This document shows, piece after piece, positions 21,061 through 31,156 of a DNA stretch of 64,000 bases; within the stretch, counting starts at the first letter, position 1; every line of letters begins with the position of its first letter. The stretch is taken from assembly GCF_000819805.1 (NCBI RefSeq), contig NZ_CDCE01000031.1, forward strand, positions 160,893-224,892. Reading direction: 5' to 3'. A program made the position numbers and the translations under genes. The notes beneath the pieces were generated by a model, which saw only the letters and a program-made list of their open reading frames with translations, was not told the origin of the DNA and made no database searches. Source of the stretch: Aeromonas diversa CDC 2478-85. Its GTDB lineage: Bacteria > Pseudomonadota > Gammaproteobacteria > Enterobacterales > Aeromonadaceae.

Positions 21061-21882
21061 TTAAAAGAGTGATTCCATCTCGCCCGCACGGCGAACGGCG
21101 GCCTGCATGGCGTGGCTGGTGATCTGCTGCAACCCCTGCTCCTGGAAGGTGCGGATCGCTTCGGCGGTCGTACCTCCCTTACTGGTCACCTGCTCGCGCA
21201 GCTGTGACAGGGAGAGGGTTGGATTTTGCTCCACCATGGCGGCGGCGCCGATGGCGGTCTGCTGGACCAGGGTGCGGGCCTGCTCGGGGGTGAACCCCAT
21301 CCGCTCGGCTTCTTCACAGATGGCCTGCATGAAGAGAAAGAAGTAGGCCGGAGCGCTGCCGGCGGCGGCAATGACGCCGTTGATGCCCGCCTCTTCGGCA
21401 ACCCAGAGGGTCTGGCCAACGGCCTGCAACATCTGCTCTGCGAAGTGGCGATCGGCCTCATCCACTTGGACAGGCGCGTAAAGCCCGGTCATGCCGAGCC
21501 CGAGCAGGGCGGGGGTGTTGGGCATGCAGCGGATGATACGGGTCTGCCGCGTCATCTGGGCGAGGCGCTCGACCCGGATTCCTGCGGCGATGGAGATAAG
21601 CAGCTTACCCTCCAGTATGCCCGGCTCGGCGCATAGCTGCGCCAGCATATCGGCCATCAGCTGGGGCTTGACCGCCAGCACGATCACGTCGGCTCCCCGC
21701 GCCGCCTCAAGATTGTTCTGGGTGATCTGGATGCCGGTTTCGCCGGCCAGAGCATCGAGCTTGGGACGGCTGGGGTTGGCGGCCGTGATACAGCGGGCCG
21801 GATAACCGGCGCGCACCAGCCCCAGTATGATGCTGCGGCTCATGTTGCCGGCCCCGATAAAGGCGATCTGTCTGTGTTGCAT
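21061..21882 (-). CDS. proC: Pyrroline-5-carboxylate reductase
   Basis: 273 residues from the ATG at 21882; an ATG two codons upstream (21888) is possible, but the AGG ribosome site fits 21882 better. Final step of proline synthesis with NAD(P)H. The Rossmann loop IAFIGAGNMSRSI is at the N-terminus; the C-terminal MVEQNPTLSLSQLREQVTSKGGTTAEAI block contains the P5CR signature. Twelve bp separate it from yggS upstream; order yggS-proC-yggT is common in gammaproteobacteria. Confidence 0.96.
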   Translation of the reverse strand: MQHRQIAFIGAGNMSRSIILGLVRAGYPARCITAANPSRPKLDALAGETGIQITQNNLEAARGADVIVLAVKPQLMADMLAQLCAEPGILEGKLLISIAAGIRVERLAQMTRQTRIIRCMPNTPALLGLGMTGLYAPVQVDEADRHFAEQMLQAVGQTLWVAEEAGINGVIAAAGSAPAYFFLFMQAICEEAERMGFTPEQARTLVQQTAIGAAAMVEQNPTLSLSQLREQVTSKGGTTAEAIRTFQEQGLQQITSHAMQAAVRRAGEMESLF

Positions 21883-21893
21883 AGGCATCCTGC

Positions 21894-22595
21894 TTATGAA
21901 TAGTCGCGGGCACCGAAGATGGCGGTGCCGATCCTCACCATGGTGCTGCCATGGCAGATCGCGGGTTCGAGATCCTCGGTCATGCCCATGGAGAGGGTGT
22001 CGACAGAGGGATATTGTGCCTTGAGACGAGTGAACAGTTGCTGCATACGCGCCATCTGCTCGGCCAGACGCCCGGCATCGGCGGTGTGCTCGGGAATGGC
22101 CATCAGGCCTCTGAGCACCAGTCGATCACAGCCTGAAACCAGTCTGGCTAGGTGGAAAATCTCCTCCTCCGTGGTTCCTGATTTGCTGCTCTCTCCGCTA
22201 ATATTGATTTGCAGACAGATATTTAGCGGCGGCATATGGGGCGGTCTCTGGGATTGCAGGCGCTCGATCAGCTTGGGTCTGTCTACACTCTGTACCCAGT
22301 GGAAGCGTTCAGCCACCGGCCGGGTCTTGTTGGACTGCAGGGGGCCGATAAAGTGCCACTCCAGGGTATCAAAGGCGGGATCCTGGCGCAGATGGTCGAT
22401 CTTATCGACCGCCTCCTGGGCATAGGATTCACCGAAGCGACGCTGTCCGCAGCCAAAAGCGGCAACAATGGCCTCCAGGGGCTTGGTCTTGCTGACCGCC
22501 AACAGGGCGACGCTGCCAGCGGCACGGCCGGCCTTGGTTTCAGCGTTGGCAATTCTATCCGCCACCTCGGCGAGGTGCTGGGCAATCTGGCTCAT
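21894..22595 (-). CDS. yggS: PLP homeostasis protein YggS
   Basis: 233 residues. Alanine-racemase-like fold type III barrel that binds PLP through the Lys in AVSKTKP (near residue 36) and buffers vitamin B6 pools. FGESYAQEAVDKI, WHFIGPLQSNKTR and GMTEDLEPAI are conserved. First gene of the minus unit and divergent from pilT with only 39 bp between them. Confidence 0.96.
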   Translation of the reverse strand: MSQIAQHLAEVADRIANAETKAGRAAGSVALLAVSKTKPLEAIVAAFGCGQRRFGESYAQEAVDKIDHLRQDPAFDTLEWHFIGPLQSNKTRPVAERFHWVQSVDRPKLIERLQSQRPPHMPPLNICLQINISGESSKSGTTEEEIFHLARLVSGCDRLVLRGLMAIPEHTADAGRLAEQMARMQQLFTRLKAQYPSVDTLSMGMTEDLEPAICHGSTMVRIGTAIFGARDYS

Positions 22596-22634
22596 GGTTC
22601 AGTTAGTGATGCGCAATGGGAGAATGACAAGTCT

Positions 22635-23669
22635 ATGGATATCACAGAGTTATTGGCCTTCAGTGTAAAGCATAAAGCCTCGGATCTACACCTTTCTGCC
22701 GGGGTGCCGCCCATGATCCGAGTCGATGGGGAGATGCGCAAGATCAATCTGCCTGTCCTGGAGCACAGGGAGGTTCATGCCCTCATCTACGACATCATGA
22801 ATGACCAACAACGCAAGGAACTTGAGGAGAATTACGAGGTCGACTTCTCCTTCGAGATCCCCGGCTTGGCCCGTTTTCGTGTCAACGCCTTCCAGCAATC
22901 CCGTGGCTCTGGCGCCGTCTTTCGGACCATTCCGAGTACGGTATTGACCCTGGATGAACTCGATGCCCCCGAGGTATTTCGCAAGATCGCCGAGTACCCG
23001 CGCGGGTTGGTGTTGGTGACGGGGCCGACCGGTTCGGGTAAGTCGACGACCCTGGCCGCCATGGTCAACTACATCAACGAAACCTTTCACCATCACATCC
23101 TCACCATCGAGGACCCCATCGAATTTGTGCATGAGAACAAGCGTTGCCTGGTCAACCAGCGCGAGGTGCACCGGGATACCAAGAGTTTTAATAACGCCTT
23201 GCGCTCGGCACTGCGTGAAGACCCCGACATCATACTGGTGGGGGAAATGCGGGATCTCGAAACCATTCGCCTGGCGATGACGGCGGCCGAGACGGGTCAC
23301 CTTGTGTTCGGTACCCTGCACACCTCGTCTGCGGCCAAGACCATCGATCGTATCATCGACGTCTTCCCCGGGGCGGAAAAGGACATGGTGCGTTCCATGC
23401 TGTCCGAGTCACTGCGGGCGGTCATCTCACAGACCCTGCTCAAGCGTATCGGCGGGGGGCGGGTAGCCGCACACGAGATCATGATAGGTATCCCGGCGGT
23501 GCGAAACTTGATTCGCGAGGACAAGGTCCCCCAGCTTTACTCGGTGATCCAGACCGGTATGACGCACGGCATGCAGACCATGGATCAGTGCCTCAAGCAG
23601 TTGGTGGGGCGCGGTGTGGTTACTCAACAGGATGCCAGGAGTAAGGCAGCCGATCCCAACAGCATATAG
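22635..23669 (+). CDS. pilT: Type IV pilus retraction ATPase PilT
   Basis: 344 residues from the ATG at 22635 (MDITELLAFSVKHKASDLHLS, the typical start). Hexameric motor that depolymerises the type IV pilus for twitching and DNA uptake. Walker A GPTGSGKST near residue 130-138; Asp box, Walker B ILVGEMRD and His box HLVFGTLHT follow. The C-terminal AVRNLIREDK matches the AIRNLIRE motif required for retraction. pilU follows eight bp later. Confidence 0.97.
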   Translation: MDITELLAFSVKHKASDLHLSAGVPPMIRVDGEMRKINLPVLEHREVHALIYDIMNDQQRKELEENYEVDFSFEIPGLARFRVNAFQQSRGSGAVFRTIPSTVLTLDELDAPEVFRKIAEYPRGLVLVTGPTGSGKSTTLAAMVNYINETFHHHILTIEDPIEFVHENKRCLVNQREVHRDTKSFNNALRSALREDPDIILVGEMRDLETIRLAMTAAETGHLVFGTLHTSSAAKTIDRIIDVFPGAEKDMVRSMLSESLRAVISQTLLKRIGGGRVAAHEIMIGIPAVRNLIREDKVPQLYSVIQTGMTHGMQTMDQCLKQLVGRGVVTQQDARSKAADPNSI

Positions 23670-23677
23670 GAGTTCCT

Positions 23678-24796
23678 ATGAGCATGGATGCCTGGTTGTC
23701 CGAGCTGGTGGCACGACGCGGATCCGATCTCTTCGTCACCACCGGCATGGCCCCCACAGTGAAACAGGCTGGGCACTTGGTAGCCCTTGCTGATGGGCCC
23801 TTGTCAGCAGAGGGGGTCACCGCGGCGATGACGGCGATCATGGATGAGGAGACTCGCCGCCGTTTTGAGCAGACCCGTGAGGCCAACTTCGCGATTCATC
23901 GTCCGGGACTGGGTCGTTTTCGGGTCAGTGCTTTCTTGCAGCTGGCCCAGCCCGGTATGGTGCTGCGCCGTATCGAGAGCCGTATTCCCACCTTTGAGGA
24001 TCTCAAGCTGCCGCCTGTTCTCAAAGAGGTGGTGATGGCCAAACGGGGGCTGATCCTCTTCGTCGGTGCCACCGGCGCCGGTAAGACCACCACCCAGGCG
24101 GCCATGATTGGCTATCGCAACCAGCATGCGGACGGCCATATTCTCACGGTGGAGGATCCGGTGGAATTCGTGCACCAGCATGGGCGCAGCATCGTCACCC
24201 AGCGGGAGGTGGGGCTGGATACTGTGTCCTTTGATGCCGCGTTACGCAGTTCACTGCGCCAGGCACCGGACCTTATCCTGATCGGTGAGATCCGCTCTCA
24301 GGAGACCATGGAGTTTGCCCTCCAGTTCGCCGAAACGGGCCACATTTGCATGGCAACCCTGCACGCCAACAACGCCGACCAGGCGATCGAGCGGATCATG
24401 CATCTGATGCCTGAGGGGCGCCAGCGCCAGCTACGCTACGATCTCGCCTTCAACCTCAAGGCCATCGTCGCTCAGCAGTTATTGCCGCTGCAGCAGGGGG
24501 AAGGGCGCTGCGCCGCCTTCGAGATCCTGTTTAACACCCCGTTAATTGGCGACATCATCCGCAAGGGAGAGGTGGACAGGCTCAAGGAGGTGATGGGGCG
24601 CTCCCGCGAGTTGGGGATGGTGACTTTCGATCAATCCCTGTTCGATCTCTATGTGGCCGGGCAGATCAGCATGGAAACGGCCCTTGCTCATGCCGATTCG
24701 GTGAATGACCTCAGGTTGATGATCAAGTTGAAGGGGGGTGAGAAACTTGGCTCCGGCTCTCTGGATAATGTTACCCTGCAGCCGGATATGGACTGA
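23678..24796 (+). CDS. pilU: Type IV pilus accessory retraction ATPase PilU
   Basis: 372 residues. PilT paralogue that assists retraction in concert with PilT. Walker [10 protein letters not shown] near residue 132-140, Walker [10 protein letters not shown], His box HICMATLHA. The C-terminal tail of about 30 residues beyond PilT length fits PilU. Probably co-transcribed with pilT. Confidence 0.96.
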   Translation: MSMDAWLSELVARRGSDLFVTTGMAPTVKQAGHLVALADGPLSAEGVTAAMTAIMDEETRRRFEQTREANFAIHRPGLGRFRVSAFLQLAQPGMVLRRIESRIPTFEDLKLPPVLKEVVMAKRGLILFVGATGAGKTTTQAAMIGYRNQHADGHILTVEDPVEFVHQHGRSIVTQREVGLDTVSFDAALRSSLRQAPDLILIGEIRSQETMEFALQFAETGHICMATLHANNADQAIERIMHLMPEGRQRQLRYDLAFNLKAIVAQQLLPLQQGEGRCAAFEILFNTPLIGDIIRKGEVDRLKEVMGRSRELGMVTFDQSLFDLYVAGQISMETALAHADSVNDLRLMIKLKGGEKLGSGSLDNVTLQPDMD

Positions 24797-24810
24797 TACT
24801 GAGGACGCTT

Positions 24811-25590
24811 ATGCTGATGGTGGTCTCTCCGGCCAAGACGCTGGATTATGAATCCCCCCTGCCGACCCAACGCCACACCTTGCCTGGACTCCTGGATCAC
24901 TCGGCCGAGCTGATCGCCAGGGCTCGCCAGCTGACCCCTGCCCAAATTGGCGCGCTGATGAAGATCAGCGACAAGTTGGCGGGGCTCAATGCGGCACGGT
25001 TCGCCGAGTGGCAGCCGGGCTTTACCCTCGACAATGCGCGTCAGGCCATCTTCGCCTTCAAGGGCGATGTCTATACCGGGCTGGATGCCGAGAGCCTGGA
25101 CGAGGCCGATCTGCGCTACGCTCAGGAGCACCTGCGCATGCTCTCCGGTCTCTACGGCGTACTGCGTCCGCTCGATCTGATGATGCCCTATCGCCTCGAG
25201 ATGGGGACTCGTCTCGATAACCCGCGCGGCAAGGATCTCTATACCTTCTGGGGCGACATCATCACCGCCACGCTGAACCAGGCTCTGGTCGACCAGGGTG
25301 ACGACGTGCTGGTGAACCTCGCCTCCGACGAGTACTTCAAGTCGGTGCGCCCCAAGGCACTCCAAGGGCGCATCGTGACCCCGGTGTTCAAGGATGCCAA
25401 GAACGGCCAGTACAAGATCATCAGCTTCTATGCCAAGAAGGCGAGGGGAATGATGGCCCGCTGGCTACTGGTTAATCGCATCAGTCGGGTAGAGGATGTG
25501 TCGGCGTTTGATGTGGATGGCTATTACTTCGTGCCGCAGGAGTCGAATGCTGACACGCTGGTATTCAAACGGGAAGAAAAAGCATCGTAA
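24811..25590 (+). CDS. yaaA: Peroxide stress protein YaaA (DUF328)
   Basis: 259 residues, family length. Starts [18 protein letters not shown], the family signature; [20 protein letters not shown] and [10 protein letters not shown] are also typical. In E. coli YaaA is OxyR-controlled, lowers free iron under peroxide and binds DNA. Fourteen bp after pilU; read-through is possible. Confidence 0.94.
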   Translation: MLMVVSPAKTLDYESPLPTQRHTLPGLLDHSAELIARARQLTPAQIGALMKISDKLAGLNAARFAEWQPGFTLDNARQAIFAFKGDVYTGLDAESLDEADLRYAQEHLRMLSGLYGVLRPLDLMMPYRLEMGTRLDNPRGKDLYTFWGDIITATLNQALVDQGDDVLVNLASDEYFKSVRPKALQGRIVTPVFKDAKNGQYKIISFYAKKARGMMARWLLVNRISRVEDVSAFDVDGYYFVPQESNADTLVFKREEKAS

Positions 25591-25657
25591 CGATGGAACC
25601 AACAGTGCTGACCGGAGTCTTATTCATTGAATCCTCTGTTGTAAGCACTTTCTTAAG

Positions 25658-25687
25658 GCCGATGTCTGAATGATATCGGCTTTTTTT
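25658..25687 (+). terminator. Terminator of pilU/yaaA
   Basis: GCCGAT (25658-25663) pairs with ATCGGC (25675-25680), followed by seven T. About 70 bp past the yaaA stop. Confidence 0.85.
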
Positions 25688-25698
25688 ATGGACCCGCG

Positions 25699-26598
25699 TC
25701 ACGGTCTGGCACTCAGCCCGACTTCGTCAACCCTGGCGTGCAGCCAGTCGAGGAAGGCGCGCAGACGCCGGCTCATGTGGCGGCGCTCGGCATAGAGCAC
25801 TGCGAAGGGCAGGGGCGGGGGGAGGTGGGTTGGCAAGATGGCCTTGAGCTCACCGCTCGCCAGCCAGTGGCGCACCCCGTACTCGGGGGCCTGGATGATG
25901 CCGATGCCGGCAAGGCAGGCGGCGGTGTAGGCCTCGGCACTGTTGACCGTGAGTGCTGCCGCCATGGGCAGGGGATCGCCTCCCGCGCGCTCGAAACCGG
26001 CCGGTCTCCCTGCGAGCCGGGCGCTGAACTGGATCAGGCGGTGTCCGGTGAGGTCCGCCAGTGTGCTGGGTACGCCGTGGCGGGCGAGATAATCCGGGCT
26101 GGCGCAGTTGATCTGGGGCAGCCAGCCAAGTGGGCGAGCCACCAGGCTGGAGTCCTCCAGCGGACCGACCCGGATCACCGCATCGAATCCCTCGGCCACC
26201 GGATCGACCCGGCGATCTGTGCTGCTCAGCTGCAGGTGCAAGTCGGGATGGCGCTCGAGGAAGGTGGGCAGGGCCGGGATCACCAGATGGCGGGCCATGC
26301 CGGTCGGCATGTCGATGCGCAGCACACCACGCAGCTGTTGCTCGGGGCGAAACAGCTGCTCCAGCTCGTCGAACTCCCCGAGCAGGACCAGGCTGCGCTC
26401 GTAGTAGTGCTGACCGTCCTGGGTCAGCTCCACCCGGCGGGTGGTGCGGTGCAGCAGGCGCACCCCGAGCTGGGCTTCCAGCCGTTGCAGCGCCTGTGAG
26501 ACGCTGCTGCGCGGCAGGCCGATCTGCTCGGCGGCGCGCACGAAGCTGCCGAGTTCGGCGACGCGCAAGAAGATGCGGATCTGGGTCAAACGGTCCAT
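25699..26598 (-). CDS. LysR-family transcriptional regulator
   Basis: 299 residues from the ATG at 26598 (MDRLTQIRIFLRVAELGSF, the usual start of this subgroup); ATG at 26610 and a longer frame to 26679 are possible but would enter the divergent promoter. Winged helix-turn-helix at residues 1-60 with AAEQIGLPRSSVSQALQRLE; effector domain from about 90. It resembles the group that controls an adjacent oxidoreductase. Divergent from a short-chain dehydrogenase, its probable target. Effector unknown. Confidence 0.9.
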   Translation of the reverse strand: MDRLTQIRIFLRVAELGSFVRAAEQIGLPRSSVSQALQRLEAQLGVRLLHRTTRRVELTQDGQHYYERSLVLLGEFDELEQLFRPEQQLRGVLRIDMPTGMARHLVIPALPTFLERHPDLHLQLSSTDRRVDPVAEGFDAVIRVGPLEDSSLVARPLGWLPQINCASPDYLARHGVPSTLADLTGHRLIQFSARLAGRPAGFERAGGDPLPMAAALTVNSAEAYTAACLAGIGIIQAPEYGVRHWLASGELKAILPTHLPPPLPFAVLYAERRHMSRRLRAFLDWLHARVDEVGLSARP

Positions 26599-26650
26599 TG
26601 TTCGCTCCATGCGGATAGTGCATCCGAGTACTGGGGGCTTATTCGCTGTT

Positions 26651-26686
26651 ATTCGCACAATACACTGAGCGCGTCTCAATGCGAAT
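26651..26686. promoter_or_regulatory. Inverted repeat between lysR-type and SDR genes, possible operator
   Basis: ATTCGCA (26651-26657) and TGCGAAT (26680-26686) form an inverted repeat with 22 bases between arms; a further ATTCGC stands at 26641-26646. The site lies 15-60 bp ahead of the dehydrogenase start, where LysR regulators commonly bind. No binding evidence beyond position and symmetry. Confidence 0.45.
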
Positions 26687-26700
26687 CACAGGAGTCGACC

Positions 26701-27459
26701 ATGACACAGAAGATTGTTCTCATTACCGGCGCCAGCCGCGGTCTCGGCCGCCAGATGGCGCGTTCCCTGGCACAGCGTGGTGTCGATCTGGTGCTGACCT
26801 ATCGCAGTGGTCGTGCCGAGGCCGAGGCGCTGCAGAGCGAACTCACCGCCTTGGGGCGGCGTGTTGCCATCCTGCCGCTCGACACCGCCGAGTGCGGCGG
26901 CTTTGCCGCCTTCGCCGAGGTGCTTGACGACACCCTGCGTACCACCTGGGGGCGTGAGCGCCTCGATGCCCTGGTCAACAACGCCGGCATCGGCATCCAC
27001 GTCCCCTTCGTCGAGACCACTGAGGCGCAGTTCGACGCCCTGATGCAGGTGCACCTCAAGGGGGTCTTCTTCCTCACCCGGGCCTTGCTGCCGCGTATCG
27101 AGGACGGTGGGCAGATCCTCAACGTCTCCACCGGGCTGGCCCGCTTTGCCCTGCCGGGCTACGCCGCCTACGCAGCCATGAAAGGGGGCGTCGAGGTGCT
27201 CACCCGCTACCTTGCCAAGGAACAGGGCGGGCGCGGGATCCGGGTCAATGTGCTGGCGCCGGGGGCCATCGAGACCGATTTCGGGGGCGGGGTGGTGCGC
27301 GACAACGCGGACGTGAACCGCTACATCGCCAGCCAGACCGCTTTGGGGCGGGTCGGCCTGCCGGAGGACATCGGCAACGCGGTGGCCATGCTACTGTGCG
27401 AGCCGGGACTCTGGGTCACCGGTCAACGCATCGAGGCCTCGGGGGGCATGTTCCTGTAA
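26701..27459 (+). CDS. Short-chain dehydrogenase/reductase (SDR)
   Basis: 252 residues. Classical SDR: cofactor loop TGASRGLGRQ at residues 9-18, NNAG at about 97-100, catalytic Ser in NVSTG and the YxxxK pair in YAAYAAMK. Arg in TYRSGR near the end of strand 2 suggests NADP(H). PGAIETDF is the usual PG motif. Substrate unknown; its LysR neighbour suggests it is inducible. A 10-bp hairpin follows. Confidence 0.92.
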   Translation: MTQKIVLITGASRGLGRQMARSLAQRGVDLVLTYRSGRAEAEALQSELTALGRRVAILPLDTAECGGFAAFAEVLDDTLRTTWGRERLDALVNNAGIGIHVPFVETTEAQFDALMQVHLKGVFFLTRALLPRIEDGGQILNVSTGLARFALPGYAAYAAMKGGVEVLTRYLAKEQGGRGIRVNVLAPGAIETDFGGGVVRDNADVNRYIASQTALGRVGLPEDIGNAVAMLLCEPGLWVTGQRIEASGGMFL

Positions 27460-27465
27460 AACGCG

Positions 27466-27489
27466 ACAGGCCGGGGAAACCCGGCCTGT
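27466..27489. terminator. Bidirectional hairpin between SDR and srmB
   Basis: A 10-bp perfect stem (27466-27475 with 27480-27489) with a GAAA loop lies between the convergent SDR and srmB genes. Plus side continues TGTGTTA, minus side CGCGTTTTA. Confidence 0.75.
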
Positions 27490-27493
27490 TGTG

Positions 27494-28723
<1,230 letters not shown>

Positions 28724-28753
28724 GGCGATACTCGATTAGAAGGGAAACGCCGC

Positions 28754-28810
28754 ATTATAGGTGATTGTGGCCGCTACTCCTATGGTTGATGCGGCGGCTG
28801 TCGTTATAAT
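28754..28810. promoter_or_regulatory. Divergent srmB / trmN6 promoters
   Basis: A consensus -10, TATAAT, occurs on the plus strand at 28805-28810, 28 bp before trmN6, and another on the minus strand at 28759-28754, facing srmB. Matching -35 boxes are weak on both sides. Confidence 0.55.
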
Positions 28811-28837
28811 CCGCGCCGCTTGGCGAAGGAGGAGTGG

Positions 28838-29545
28838 ATGGCAAGTCCTGGCTTTACGTTCAAACAGTTTCATGTGGCTCACGATCGCTGCGCCATGAAG
28901 GTGGGCACCGATGGGGTGTTGCTGGGGGCCTGGGCCCCGGTGGCGGGCGTGCGGCGGATCCTCGACATCGGTAGCGGCACCGGTCTGGTTGCCCTGATGC
29001 TGGCACAGCGCAGTGACCCCGAGTGCCGAATCGACGCGGTGGAGATAGACCCGGCGGCGGCGGCACAGGCGCGAGACAACATTGCCGCCTCTCCCTGGCC
29101 GGAGAAGATCCGGCTACATGAGGGCGCCATCCAGGCGTTTGCTGGAGGCCCGTTTGATCTGATCGTCTCAAATCCGCCTTATTTCGTGAGCGGTCAATCC
29201 TTTAGCGATCCAGCAAGAGCGCAGGCAAGGCATACGGGGAGCCTGGACCAGCAGGATCTACTGGCCGCCTGTCGACGGTTGATTGCTCCAAATGGACTGG
29301 TTGCACTGGTACTTCCCCGCACAGAAGGCGAACGTTTGCGTGACTTGGCAGCACAATATGATCTTCATTGTGTATGTAACGAAACTGTTATCGCCAAGGA
29401 AGGAAAAGAGGCAAATCGTGTTTTGCTACTGCTTTCCAGAGTATTTAATCGGTGTGAGGTGGGGCAAATTGTGATCCATTCTGCTGAAGGTGGCTATGCC
29501 GACAGATATGTCCAACTGGTCCGCGCCTTCTATTTGAAGATGTAA
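28838..29545 (+). CDS. trmN6: tRNA1(Val) (adenine(37)-N6)-methyltransferase
   Basis: 235 residues from the ATG at 28838, which follows a strong AAGGAGGAG site. Methylates A37 of tRNA-Val. N-terminal FTFKQFHVAHDRCAMKVGTDG is the family signature; SAM loop LDIGSGTGLVALMLAQ; NPPY motif in SNPPYFVSG near 114-117. The last 90 codons are visibly poorer in G and C than the first part and than the neighbours. Confidence 0.93.
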   Translation: MASPGFTFKQFHVAHDRCAMKVGTDGVLLGAWAPVAGVRRILDIGSGTGLVALMLAQRSDPECRIDAVEIDPAAAAQARDNIAASPWPEKIRLHEGAIQAFAGGPFDLIVSNPPYFVSGQSFSDPARAQARHTGSLDQQDLLAACRRLIAPNGLVALVLPRTEGERLRDLAAQYDLHCVCNETVIAKEGKEANRVLLLLSRVFNRCEVGQIVIHSAEGGYADRYVQLVRAFYLKM

Positions 29546-29592
29546 ATTTCGTCTTGCACTTATTTTTCACTCCTTTATTCTGACTCATAAAT

Positions 29593-29659
29593 GAGCACCC
29601 GCTCCCGGCCAGCGAAAACCACTGATGCTGACCAAAAAAACAGCGGTGCTCTTTTTTTT
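29593..29659 (+). terminator. Terminator between trmN6 and brnQ
   Basis: GAGCACCCGCT (29593-29603) pairs with AGCGGTGCTC (29642-29651) with one bulged C; eight T follow. The 38-base loop is long. It begins 48 bp past trmN6 and ends about 75 bp before brnQ, so it most likely terminates trmN6, though a role in the brnQ leader cannot be excluded. Confidence 0.75.
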
Positions 29660-29735
29660 AACCCCTCGCTCAACTCGGAAGAGCGGGAATAAAAAATATA
29701 AAAAGCAATAAGTTACAAGACAGACGAGGTTGACC

Positions 29736-31043
29736 TTGACGAAATCACTCAAACTCTCCGACGTGCTCGGACTCGGCTTTATGACCTTCGCCTTTTATCT
29801 GGGCGCCGGTAATATCATCTTCCCCCCGTTGGCAGGCTTCCTCGCCGGAGAAAACCTCTCCTTCGCCATGCTGGGCTTTCTGGTGACCGCCGTCGGTCTG
29901 CCGCTGATCACTATCATTGCGGTCGCCAAGGCCGGTGATGGTTGGGAGGGGATGACCCGTTTGCTGCCTGCCGGTATCGCAACCGCTCTGGCTGTCGCTA
30001 TCTATATCATCATAGGCCCGGCCTTCGCCGCTCCGCGGACCGGTCTGGTGGCCTACGAGATGGGTCTCAAGCCGTTCCTGGGTGAAGCTGGCCAGTCGGG
30101 TCTGCTGATCTACACCCTGGTCTTCTTCGGCATGGCCATGTTGGTGTCGCTGAATCAGGGCAAGCTGATGGACGCCATCGGCAAGTTTCTGACTCCTGTG
30201 CTGATCGTGCTGCTGCTGGCCCTGGCCGCCGGCGTGGTGATTGCCCCTCAGGGCTCTATGCCTGCCGCCTCCGGTGACTATGTCAACAGCCCCTTCATCA
30301 AGGGGATGCTGGAAGGCTACAACACCATGGATACCCTGGCTTCCCTGATGTTTGGTGCCCTGATCGTCGATCTGCTGCGCCAGAAGGGGATCAATGACTA
30401 CCGCAGCCAGTTCAAGTATCTGGCGATTGCCGGCACCATCTCTGCCGTCGGTCTCTCCATCGTCTATGTTTCCCTGTTCCAGTTGGGCAACACCGCCCTG
30501 GGAGTGGTGAGTGAAGCCAGCAACGGTGGCGCCATCGTCAGTGCCTATGTGCTCAGCCTGTTTGGTCAACCGGGTCTCTTCATCCTGGCCGGCATCATCA
30601 CTCTGGCCTGCTTTACCACTGCCGTGGGCCTTATCTCCGCCTGTGCCGACTTCTTCCACAACTTGACCGGCATGGCCTATCGCAAGCTGGTGCTGATCCT
30701 GGGTGTCATCTGTGCCATCGTGGCCAACGTAGGCCTGAGCCAGCTCATCAGCCTCTCCATCCCTGTGCTGGTGGCCATCTACCCGGTCGCCGTGGCCCTG
30801 GTGCTGGTGACCTTCTTCAAGGAGCAGTTCGGTCGCCCCAAACTGACCTTCCGTCTGGTGCTGACCATCGCCTTCCTGTTTGGTTGCCTGGATGGTCTGG
30901 GTGCTGCCGGCCTGAAGATGGATGCCTTCTCCTTCCTGCCCCTGTTTGACAAGGGCCTGGCCTGGTTGCTGCCGACCCTGTTGGCCTGTGTCGTGGGAAT
31001 GCTGATCCGTCGCAACGATGAGGTTGCCGCCGAGGTCGCCTGA
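29736..31043 (+). CDS. brnQ: Branched-chain amino acid:cation symporter BrnQ
   Basis: 435 residues with a TTG start. Two TTG codons are in frame; the one at 29736 sits six bases after GAGG, while 29730 touches it, so 29736 is chosen. LIVCS family: GLGFMTFAFYLGAGNIIFPP at the N-terminus and twelve hydrophobic segments. Imports Leu, Ile and Val with Na+ or H+. It lies alone, bracketed by hairpins. Confidence 0.93.
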   Translation: MTKSLKLSDVLGLGFMTFAFYLGAGNIIFPPLAGFLAGENLSFAMLGFLVTAVGLPLITIIAVAKAGDGWEGMTRLLPAGIATALAVAIYIIIGPAFAAPRTGLVAYEMGLKPFLGEAGQSGLLIYTLVFFGMAMLVSLNQGKLMDAIGKFLTPVLIVLLLALAAGVVIAPQGSMPAASGDYVNSPFIKGMLEGYNTMDTLASLMFGALIVDLLRQKGINDYRSQFKYLAIAGTISAVGLSIVYVSLFQLGNTALGVVSEASNGGAIVSAYVLSLFGQPGLFILAGIITLACFTTAVGLISACADFFHNLTGMAYRKLVLILGVICAIVANVGLSQLISLSIPVLVAIYPVAVALVLVTFFKEQFGRPKLTFRLVLTIAFLFGCLDGLGAAGLKMDAFSFLPLFDKGLAWLLPTLLACVVGMLIRRNDEVAAEVA

Positions 31044-31062
31044 TCCCATATCTGCTAATACA

Positions 31063-31089
31063 AGAGGGCCTGCATACCGCAGGCCCTCT
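31063..31089 (+). terminator. Hairpin after brnQ
   Basis: An 11-bp perfect stem (31063-31073 with 31079-31089) with loop ATACC, 19 bp past the brnQ stop. The downstream tract CTGTTA is only partly T-rich. Confidence 0.75.
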
Positions 31090-31095
31090 CTGTTA

Positions 31096-31148
31096 TCAGG
31101 GGTGGTTAGTTCCCTGAATTAATAAGGCCTGCATCTGCAGGCCTTATT
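31096..31148. terminator. Two further hairpins between convergent genes
   Basis: TCAGGG/CCCTGA (31096-31101 with 31112-31117) is followed by a 13-bp perfect stem (31121-31133 with 31136-31148) whose arms end in AATAA/TTATT, so it can act in either direction. The latter probably ends the zur-cheX-small-protein transcript. Confidence 0.65.
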
Positions 31149-31156
31149 CTTGTGGG

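Noticed and set aside
29591..29692. 33-codon frame starting ATG that spans the trmN6/brnQ terminator, possible leader peptide
   Set aside because: No ribosome binding site, not enriched in Leu, Ile or Val, and its reading frame runs through the terminator T run, so it does not behave like a branched-chain attenuator peptide.
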